Shown one piece after another: positions 8,511 to 12,523 of a DNA stretch of 12,523 nucleotides (position 1 is the stretch's first letter; every line of letters starts with the position of its first letter). The position numbers and the translations under genes were made by a program. This stretch comes from Clostridiales bacterium (GTDB lineage: Bacteria > Bacillota > Clostridia > Christensenellales > Borkfalkiaceae). Under the pieces are notes generated by a model that saw only the letters and a program-made list of their open reading frames with translations, made no database searches and was not told the DNA's origin. The stretch covers positions 1 to 12,523 of the forward strand of contig DOCD01000071.1 of NCBI GenBank assembly GCA_003503945.1. Reading direction: 5' to 3'.

Positions 8511-9513
8511 CGAGATAATGGATTTGAGCTTTTATAACCGGATTAAAGAGATACTTTCAAGTGCGCGTGCAAAGGTATATTCTGCCGCTAACTTTGCTAT
8601 GGTAGAAGCTTACTGGGAAATAGGCAAAAGCATCGTAGAAAAGCAAGGCGGTAATGCTACCGCCGAATACGGTGCAAAACTTATTGAAGAGCTTTCAAAG
8701 CAAATGACTAACGACTTTGGAAAAGGTTTTACTGCTACGAACTTAAAATATATGCGCCAGTTTTATCTCGCTTTTCCGAATCGTCACGCACTGCGTGACC
8801 AATTGAGTTGGACGCATTACAGAATGATTATGAAAGTCGAAGACGTGAAAGCGCGCGAATTTTACGTTGACGAATGTGCCAAAGCAAATTGGAGTACGCG
8901 TCAACTTGAACGGCAGATAAATACGTTTTCTTATCAGCGTTTGCTTGCAAGTCGCGGTAACTATGACGTTGTAGAAGATACGACGAAAAGAGAACAGGCA
9001 AAGACACCGGAAGACGTTATACGCGACCCTTATGTGTTGGAATTTTTAGGCTTGGAGCAGAGCGCAAGTTTTTACGAATCCGATTTAGAACAGGCGTTAA
9101 TAGACCACTTGCAAAAATTCTTGCTTGAACTCGGACGCGGTTTTTCGTTTGTCGGAAGGCAACATAGAATATCATTTGATAATCAACACTTTTATATCGA
9201 CCTCGTTTTCTACAACTATATCTTAAAATGCTTTGTTCTTATAGACTTAAAGACTGGTAAGCTAACGCACCAGGATATAGGGCAAATGCAAATGTACGTA
9301 AACTATTATACCCGAGAACTTATGAACGATGGCGACAATCCTCCTATCGGTATCTTGCTTTGCGCAGATAAAAACGATTCGGTTGTGCGCTATACTCTCT
9401 CGGAAGATAACAAGCAAATCTTCACTTCAAAGTATATGCTATATCTACCTACCGAAGAAGAACTGCAAAAAGAGATTGATGCCGAGCGCAACGCTTTGGA
9501 GAATAATAAATGA
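8503..9513 (+). CDS. DUF1016 / YhcG-family PD-(D/E)XK nuclease
   Basis: 336 residues, a full-length member. The N-terminal DUF1016_N part (about 8-160) contains 'AYWEIGKSIVEKQGG', 'KGFTATNLKYMRQFY', 'LSWTHYRMIMKVED' and 'WSTRQLERQI'. The C-terminal YhcG nuclease part (about 175-330) contains 'FLELGRGFSFVGRQ-like' strands, then D233 in 'FYIDLVFYN' and D248-x-K250 in 'VLIDLKTG', followed by Q261 in 'GQMQMYVNYY'. These match a PD-(D/E)XK active site, with D-x-K as the final element. Family members occur widely in bacteria, often near restriction-modification and mobile genes. The biological role is not settled; DNA cleavage or processing is inferred from the fold. The start overlaps the regulator by 8 bp with an AGGAG upstream (8488-8492), and the end overlaps the recombinase start by 4 bp (ATGA), consistent with one coupled operon. 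Confidence 0.9.
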   Translation: MANEIMDLSFYNRIKEILSSARAKVYSAANFAMVEAYWEIGKSIVEKQGGNATAEYGAKLIEELSKQMTNDFGKGFTATNLKYMRQFYLAFPNRHALRDQLSWTHYRMIMKVEDVKAREFYVDECAKANWSTRQLERQINTFSYQRLLASRGNYDVVEDTTKREQAKTPEDVIRDPYVLEFLGLEQSASFYESDLEQALIDHLQKFLLELGRGFSFVGRQHRISFDNQHFYIDLVFYNYILKCFVLIDLKTGKLTHQDIGQMQMYVNYYTRELMNDGDNPPIGILLCADKNDSVVRYTLSEDNKQIFTSKYMLYLPTEEELQKEIDAERNALENNK

Positions 9514-10967
9514 GAGCGGTAATATACGCAAGATACAGTTCGGATAACCAGAGGGAAGAGAGTATCGAAGGTCAGCTTCGTGAATGCAACGAGTATGCAA
9601 CATTCAACGATATTCAGGTTGTGGGTAATTATATAGACAGGGCATATTCTGCTAAAACGGATAATCGCCCCGAATTTCAGCGAATGATAAAGGATAGTTA
9701 TAAACACGCCTTTGATTGTATTATCGTGTGGAAGTTGGACCGCTTTTCTCGTAACCGTTACGACAGCGCACACTATAAAGCATTACTCCGTAAAAACGGT
9801 GTTAAGGTTGTATCCGCAAAGGAAAGCATTGCAGAGGGTTCGGAAGGAATACTCCTTGAATCGGTTTTGGAAGGAATGGCAGAATTCTATTCTGCCGAGC
9901 TTGCCGAAAAAGTAACGCGCGGTATGAAAGAAAATGCTTTGAAAGGTTTATGGAACGGCGGTATAATTCCTTTCGGTTATTACGTAAACGAGCAACACAA
10001 ACTTGCGTTGAATATTAAAACCGCACCTATCGTTAAGGAAATATTCAAACTTTGTTATGACGGTAAAACTGTCAAAGAGATAACCAACATTATGAAGGAA
10101 AGGAATATAAAGCGAGAAAACGGAAAGCCCTTGCATTATAATTCCATAAGGTATTTGCTTTCCAACAGAGTGTATATCGGTGAATATAATCGTATGGGAG
10201 TAGTAAAAGAAAACGGAGTGCCGCAGATAGTAACGGAAGAAGTATTCAATGCTGTACAAGCAGAACTTGAAAAGAATTCGAAAGCTCCTGCAAGACACAC
10301 GGCAAAGGACGATTATCTCTTAACGACGAAATTGTTTTGCGGCAGTTGCGGTGCAATGATGGTGGCGCAAGCAGGAACGGGAGGGAAGAAGGTATATCGT
10401 TACTATGCCTGCGTAAGACAGAAAAAGCATTTATGCAACAGAAAGCCTATAAGTAAAGTTAAGTTGGAAGATTTTATCGTCCATAAGACTATGGAATTTT
10501 TAAAAAACGATGCGGTTATAGAAAAGCTGTCTCAAAAGCTGTACGAATTACAATATACTGAAAGCACTTTGCTGCCAAAATTGCAGGAACAAGCCAAACA
10601 GAAAGAAAAGGAAATAGAGAATATTCTTAACGCCGTACAGAAAGGTTTTGCTACGGACACGTTATTAAAAAGGCTTTCCGAACTTGAAAAGGAACAGAAA
10701 GACTTAAATGAAGTAATAGCAAGCGAACAGTTGAAATCGCCTATATATACGCAAGAGCATTTCAAAATGGCATTACATAATTTCCGTAAGATAGACGTAT
10801 CTACACAGGACGGAAAAAGAAAGATAATAGATACTTTTATAAACTCTATCTTTATATACGACGATTATATGAAGATAATCTACAATGTAAACGGCAGGGA
10901 AGAAGTAATAAAGTTAGAAGAATTAGAAAGTTCAACTTTGTTTTCGGATGGTGAGCCATTCCGGTGA
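9510..10967 (+). CDS. Large serine recombinase / site-specific integrase
   Basis: 485 residues. The resolvase catalytic domain (about 1-140) carries 'YARYSSDNQ' with predicted nucleophile S10, and 'KLDRFSRN' with R78/R81. The Recombinase domain (about 150-255) has the usual 'PFGYYVN' and 'NRVYIGEY' segments. A zinc ribbon uses C277, C280, C301 and C309. A coiled coil spans about 355-410, followed by the beta-rich C-terminal segment. All parts needed for a large serine integrase are present and uninterrupted. It starts in an ATGA overlap with the nuclease gene. Its last codons ('DGEPFR') and TGA (10965-10967) run into the 5' end of the 5S rRNA gene, so its 3' end coincides with a likely element boundary. 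Such enzymes integrate and excise elements at short att sites; here the adjacent 5S gene is the candidate target. Confidence 0.92.
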   Translation: MRAVIYARYSSDNQREESIEGQLRECNEYATFNDIQVVGNYIDRAYSAKTDNRPEFQRMIKDSYKHAFDCIIVWKLDRFSRNRYDSAHYKALLRKNGVKVVSAKESIAEGSEGILLESVLEGMAEFYSAELAEKVTRGMKENALKGLWNGGIIPFGYYVNEQHKLALNIKTAPIVKEIFKLCYDGKTVKEITNIMKERNIKRENGKPLHYNSIRYLLSNRVYIGEYNRMGVVKENGVPQIVTEEVFNAVQAELEKNSKAPARHTAKDDYLLTTKLFCGSCGAMMVAQAGTGGKKVYRYYACVRQKKHLCNRKPISKVKLEDFIVHKTMEFLKNDAVIEKLSQKLYELQYTESTLLPKLQEQAKQKEKEIENILNAVQKGFATDTLLKRLSELEKEQKDLNEVIASEQLKSPIYTQEHFKMALHNFRKIDVSTQDGKRKIIDTFINSIFIYDDYMKIIYNVNGREEVIKLEELESSTLFSDGEPFR

Positions 10968-11001
10968 TAATGGCAGTGAGGATCCACCAGTTCCCATTCC
11001 G

Positions 11002-11054
11002 TGCGAGCGCATAACGCGACGCTCTGCCGAGGATCACGTTTAGGGAAACGGCAG
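11002..11054 (+). other. 5S insertion 1 (about 53 nt, in loop C)
   Basis: It interrupts the conserved CCATTCCG|AACACAG junction; the boundary is ambiguous by one G. The insert can fold into two adjacent hairpins: GAGCG (11005-11009) with CGCTC (11020-11024), and TGCC (11025-11028) with GGCA (11050-11053), the latter containing an inner GTTT/AAAC stem (11038-11041/11046-11049) with an AGGG loop. GAGCGCA (11005-11011) could instead pair with TGCGCTC (11130-11136) in insertion 2. Confidence 0.75.
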
Positions 11055-11075
11055 AACACAGAAGTTAAGCTTACT

Positions 11076-11195
11076 TCTCAGCGGCTGTAAGGGCAACAGC
11101 CGCTTCGGGCACCGTTCGCGCGGGACGGATGCGCTCACTCATCTCGCATTGCACAAACAGTGGGTGTCCACTGTTTGTAAGAAGGCGCAATGCTC
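11076..11195 (+). other. 5S insertion 2 (about 120 nt, in helix II at the bulged-A position)
   Basis: It lies between TTACT (3' strand of helix II) and GTC that finishes that helix, the place of the conserved bulged A (E. coli A66). It has a perfect 9-bp hairpin AGCGGCTGT (11080-11088)/ACAGCCGCT (11096-11104) with a 7-nt loop. It also has a long hairpin: GCATTGC (11146-11152)/GCAATGC (11187-11193) outside, and the 11-bp perfect ACAAACAGTGG (11153-11163)/CCACTGTTTGT (11168-11178) with a GTGT loop inside. The middle (11105-11145) is GC-rich with only a weak CCGT/ACGG stem. Confidence 0.75.
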
Positions 11196-11255
11196 GTCGC
11201 CGAAAGTACTTGACTATAATGGTCTGGGAGGATAGGTAGTTGCCGGATTTCAATT

Positions 11256-11292
11256 AAAAAAGCCCGTTTTCATTACGAAAACGGGCTTTTTT
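11256..11292 (+). terminator. Strong intrinsic terminator after the 5S gene
   Basis: A perfect 16-bp stem (11256-11271 with 11277-11292) has a 5-nt loop ATTAC, a core of GCCCG/CGGGC and a T6 run on the 3' arm. The A-tract on the 5' arm makes it able to act on both strands. It ends the 5S transcript and, with it, any read-through from the cassette. Confidence 0.92.
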
Positions 11293-11481
11293 CTATACTT
11301 TTCGCCACTTTTTGCCTATTTTTGCTCGTTTTATGCAATTTTATAATTTTTGCGGTTATGCAGTTTTGTTAAGTAATTTAATTGAATTTTTAAGTTTCCA
11401 GCGGTGTTTTTTACGATTTAAGGGGAATGTGTTTTTTCTTAAAAATCGCTTAAATACCTCTTGATTGCTTTTTATTAAGTT
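11293..11481. other. AT-rich intergenic stretch, no gene recognised
   Basis: About 190 nt between the 5S terminator and the 3' end of the toxin gene. It is T-rich on the + strand. Two related words, CGATTTAAG (11413 region) and CTTAAAAATCG (11439 region), could form an imperfect hairpin after the toxin gene, but no T-tract follows on the - strand, so I do not call it a terminator. No ORF with a ribosome binding site was seen. Confidence 0.5.
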
Positions 11482-11805
11482 CTATTTCAGTTCAACGTTC
11501 TTTAAATTCATTCTCGAATAGCGGAAACGAAGTAATCGTATTTCTTTAAGCTCGTCCACGATTTCATATATTAGAACATAGTTATCAACGGGTATATGTC
11601 TTATGTTTTCGTCTTGTATCAGAAAGCAAAGACAGTCTGAAGACGAACGGGGGAAGGCGCAAATCGTTCCGATTGCGCTTTCGATTTGCATATACAAATC
11701 CGACGCGGCTTTTGCATTGTATAAGTTTTCCGCTATGTAGTTAAGCGCCGAATCTATATCCTGTTCGGCGAGCGGAGTTAAACGGAAAGTATATTTATTT
11801 GACAT
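11482..11805 (-). CDS. ParE/RelE-superfamily toxin of a type II toxin-antitoxin pair
   Basis: 107 residues, normal length for the family. The fold signature is readable: 'FRLTPLAEQDIDSALNYIAENL' (two N-terminal elements), 'AASDLYMQIESAIGTICAFPRS' (helix ending in the typical FP), then strands 'IRHIPVDNYVLIYEIVDE' and 'EIRLLRFRYSRMN' with the basic C-terminal R-x-R-Y-S-R pattern. ParE toxins act on DNA gyrase and RelE toxins on ribosome-bound mRNA; the sequence looks closer to ParE, but the target is inference. The start overlaps the antitoxin stop by 11 bp, with GAGG on the - strand at 11816-11813, so toxin translation is coupled to the antitoxin. Confidence 0.88.
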   Translation of the reverse strand: MSNKYTFRLTPLAEQDIDSALNYIAENLYNAKAASDLYMQIESAIGTICAFPRSSSDCLCFLIQDENIRHIPVDNYVLIYEIVDELKEIRLLRFRYSRMNLKNVELK

Positions 11806-12055
11806 ACTTTTGCCTCAACTTCGCCATTGTGCTTTCGCCGTCTAAAAGTTCGCCTTTATCGGCTTGCGCTTTGCCTTCCATAATCTTTTTGTACATATCG
11901 ACTACGGCAAGCTGCCTTTCATAAGCGGACATACTCATTACTACCATATCGCCGTAACCGTTTTTCGTAACGAATATCGGTTCGTTGGTAGTATTGCAAA
12001 GCTCGGAAATTTTCGTCGTATCTCTCAAATCTCTTATAGGAATAATCTGCGGCAT
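11795..12055 (-). CDS. Phd/YefM-family antitoxin
   Basis: 86 residues. The N-terminal DNA-binding part reads 'IIPIRDLRDTTKISELCN', followed by 'EPIFVTKNGYGDMVVMS' and 'AYER', the hallmark order of Phd/YefM antitoxins (PhdYeFM fold). The C-terminal helix-rich tail ('KKIMEGKAQADKGELL...AKLRQKYVK') is the expected toxin-wrapping part. GGAGGT lies at 12067-12062 on the - strand, 6 nt before the ATG. It is the first gene of the pair, the usual order, and likely represses its own promoter with the toxin as co-repressor. Confidence 0.9.
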   Translation of the reverse strand: MPQIIPIRDLRDTTKISELCNTTNEPIFVTKNGYGDMVVMSMSAYERQLAVVDMYKKIMEGKAQADKGELLDGESTMAKLRQKYVK

Positions 12056-12083
12056 AGTGTTACCTCCATAACTATTATACGCT

Positions 12084-12174
12084 ATTGTGCAATGATTATA
12101 GCATAATTGTGTTAAAATGTCAATAAGAAGTAACTTAAAAGTTTTAATTGTGCAAACGGCGTCTGCACAATTAA
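12084..12174. promoter_or_regulatory. Candidate operator cluster with repeated AATTGTGC(A) sites
   Basis: A perfect inverted repeat TTAATTGTGCA (12144-12154) / TGCACAATTAA (12164-12174) with a 9-nt spacer lies upstream of the toxin-antitoxin promoter. Related words are AATTGTGT (12105-12112), within the promoter spacer, and ATTGTGCAAT (12084-12093), at the expected start of transcription. Phd/YefM antitoxins bind palindromic sites near their promoters, so these are good operator candidates. A further AATTGTGC lies at 12251-12258 near the promoter of the divergent small ORF. Confidence 0.55.
12095..12123 (-). promoter_or_regulatory. Consensus SigA promoter of the toxin-antitoxin operon
   Basis: On the - strand, TTGACA (12123-12118), a 17-nt spacer and TATAAT (12100-12095), matching consensus in both hexamers. 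Transcription would start near 12088, giving a leader of about 33 nt that keeps the ribosome binding site. A second TATAAT at 12079-12074 has no good -35 and would start transcription at the ribosome binding site, so it is unlikely to be the main promoter. Confidence 0.85.
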
Positions 12175-12279
12175 GTTTCTTTCTCTATATAAGTAGCTCA
12201 AATTTTAAAGAAAAATTTCACAAAATTTAATATTGCTTAAAAAATTTTTTAATTGTGCCGGTTTCTGTCAGGTTTAATA

Positions 12280-12288
12280 TGGTATAAT
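12280..12288 (+). promoter_or_regulatory. Extended -10 promoter element of the small ORF
   Basis: TGGTATAAT fits the extended -10 form TGnTATAAT. No good -35 is found at 16-18 nt upstream (GGTTTC at best). The predicted start of transcription, about 7 nt after the hexamer, falls on the ATG at 12295. An AATTGTGC word like those near the toxin-antitoxin promoter lies about 22 nt upstream. Confidence 0.6.
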
Positions 12289-12294
12289 GCAGTT

Positions 12295-12450
12295 ATGAAC
12301 GATAAGTACTACGAGGACGAACCCATATACAAGCTCAACCCCACGCACATTAATAAACAGCTCAAGCCGCCGTTTGTACGAGAGTTTGAAGACGAAAAGT
12401 TTATAAAGACCATACAAAATACCATTTATTCAAATTGCGGTTTACATTAA
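12295..12450 (+). CDS. Hypothetical small protein, 51 residues, probably leaderless
   Basis: Not recognised. The peptide is charged and soluble-looking ('MNDKYYEDEPIYKLNP', 'PPFVREFEDEKFIKTIQN') with no membrane segment or signal peptide. The first part has the codon character of a real gene, but no ribosome binding site precedes the ATG, and the TATAAT ends only 6 nt upstream of it. The mRNA would therefore begin at or next to the start codon. The last seven residues ('SNCGLH' and neighbours) are encoded by the left arm of a palindrome, so the C-terminus may be a fusion or truncation product of a once longer gene. It could also be non-coding. Confidence 0.4.
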   Translation: MNDKYYEDEPIYKLNPTHINKQLKPPFVREFEDEKFIKTIQNTIYSNCGLH

Positions 12451-12490
12451 ATTTAATGTAAACCGCAATTTGAACAGGTATTGTTTTTTT
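12418..12490 (+). terminator. Intrinsic terminator built on a 46-nt perfect palindrome
   Basis: Positions 12429-12474 form a perfect palindrome (23-bp arms, no loop beyond the central AATT). It is flanked by AATACC (12418-12423)/GGTATT (12477-12482), which extends the stem after an internal loop. Seven T follow at 12484-12490. This shape suits an intrinsic terminator but the stem is far longer than usual, and the stop codon of the small ORF (12448-12450) lies inside it. A small palindromic insertion is the alternative origin. Confidence 0.7.
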
Positions 12491-12509
12491 GATAGTTAAA
12501 TGATATAAT
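12481..12509 (+). promoter_or_regulatory. Candidate promoter for a gene beyond the right edge
   Basis: TATAAT (12504-12509) is preceded by TGA, giving an extended -10, with TTGTTT (12481-12486) 17 nt upstream as a weak -35. The -35 overlaps the T-tract region of the preceding terminator. No coding start is seen before the window ends. Confidence 0.5.
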
Positions 12510-12523
12510 AATTCTACAATACG

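Larger units (their letters stand above)
8098..10967 (+). mobile_element. Putative small integrative cassette: XRE regulator, DUF1016 nuclease, serine recombinase
   Basis: Three overlapping genes sit behind one promoter, bounded on the left by the GH3 terminator and on the right by the 5S rRNA gene. The cassette's codons look more AT-rich by eye than those of the GH3 operon. No transposon-type inverted repeats or target duplications were found, and a serine integrase would leave only a very short core, so exact ends cannot be placed from one sequence. The left limit given is simply the promoter; the right limit is the recombinase stop. Confidence 0.5.
10959..11248 (+). rRNA. rrf: 5S ribosomal RNA gene carrying two internal insertions (expanded 5S)
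   Basis: Core segments occur in correct order: 5' strand TCCGGTGATAATGG (10960-10973), GTTCCCATTCCG (10990-11001), GAACACAGAAGTTAAGC (11054-11070), CGCCGAAAGTACTTG (11198-11212), GGTCTGGGAGGATAGG (11221-11236) and GTAGTTGCCGGA (11237-11247 region). Helix I pairs 10960-10968 with 11239-11247 (about 9 bp with wobbles). Helix II pairs 10972-10980 with 11070-11075 plus 11196-11198, nine continuous pairs once the second insert is looped out. Helix IV pairs GACT/GGTC around 11212-11224. Removing inserts at 11002-11054 and 11076-11195 leaves about 115-118 nt, the normal 5S length. Departures from consensus are an A-A mismatch in helix III (10989/11060) and altered loop E. No independent promoter is evident just upstream; transcription may be read-through from 8098. 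No 16S or 23S gene is in the window. Whether it is functional, processed or a decaying copy is open. Confidence 0.82.

Noticed and set aside
10870..10957. Dedicated promoter just upstream of the 5S gene
   Set aside because: TACAAT at 10881-10886 has no acceptable -35, and no other -35/-10 pair was found within the recombinase 3' end.
11002..11195. Group I or group II introns in the 5S gene
   Set aside because: Inserts of about 53 and 120 nt are far too small and show no catalytic-core motifs.
10852..11253. Short - strand open frames of 60-61 codons over the 5S region
   Set aside because: They are antisense to a structured RNA gene and lack start signals and recognisable protein features.
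12074..12079. Second - strand TATAAT as the toxin-antitoxin promoter
   Set aside because: It has no -35 at a workable distance, and it would start transcription at the ribosome binding site. The consensus promoter at 12123-12095 is better.

Overview
The window looks like part of the chromosome of an uncultured gut-type Clostridia bacterium (Firmicutes/Bacillota). The grounds are consensus SigA promoters, strong GGAGG-type ribosome binding sites, a surface protein built of CBM-like and Cys/His/Trp repeats, a Ruminococcus/Butyrivibrio-style permuted GH3 enzyme, and a Clostridia-like 5S rRNA core. No taxonomic search was run, so placement below class is not claimed.

Layout. (1) 2-7987, + strand: a two-gene surface-glycan operon. 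The first gene is cut by the left window edge and encodes a giant secreted protein of at least 1507 residues. It has about six CBM6/35-like beta-sandwich modules around a central array of HxWxxW/Cys repeats. Twelve bases later comes a membrane-anchored GH3 glycosidase with permuted domain order, a membrane segment at each end and a cytoplasmic coiled-coil tail. A hairpin terminator follows at 7993-8040. (2) 8098-10967, + strand: a compact three-gene cassette with overlapping reading frames behind one near-consensus promoter. It encodes an XRE-family repressor, a DUF1016/YhcG PD-(D/E)XK nuclease and a large serine recombinase. It resembles a small mobile or defence-type element. (3) 10959-11248, + strand: a 5S rRNA gene interrupted by two insertions, about 53 nt in loop C and about 120 nt at the bulged-A position of helix II. 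Without them a normal core of about 115-118 nt remains. The recombinase stop codon lies inside the first bases of this 5S gene, and a perfect 16-bp intrinsic terminator follows. (4) 11482-12123, - strand: a Phd/YefM antitoxin and ParE/RelE toxin pair with a perfect TTGACA-17-TATAAT promoter and repeated AATTGTGC operator-like sites. (5) 12280-12523, + strand: a 51-residue unknown ORF with an extended -10 so close to the start that the mRNA would be leaderless. It ends inside a 46-nt perfect palindrome plus T-tract, followed by a promoter for a gene beyond the right edge.

How the parts relate. The first operon is best read as surface glycan capture (CBM and repeat protein) plus hydrolysis (tethered GH3). 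The XRE-nuclease-recombinase cassette and the toxin-antitoxin pair flank the 5S gene and make 8.1-12.5 kb an accessory region. The most unusual object is the doubly expanded 5S rRNA gene joined directly to a serine recombinase. It could be a working 5S with expansion segments, a 5S that is processed into pieces, or a decaying copy at an integration site. The sequence alone does not decide, although nearly every core element is preserved.
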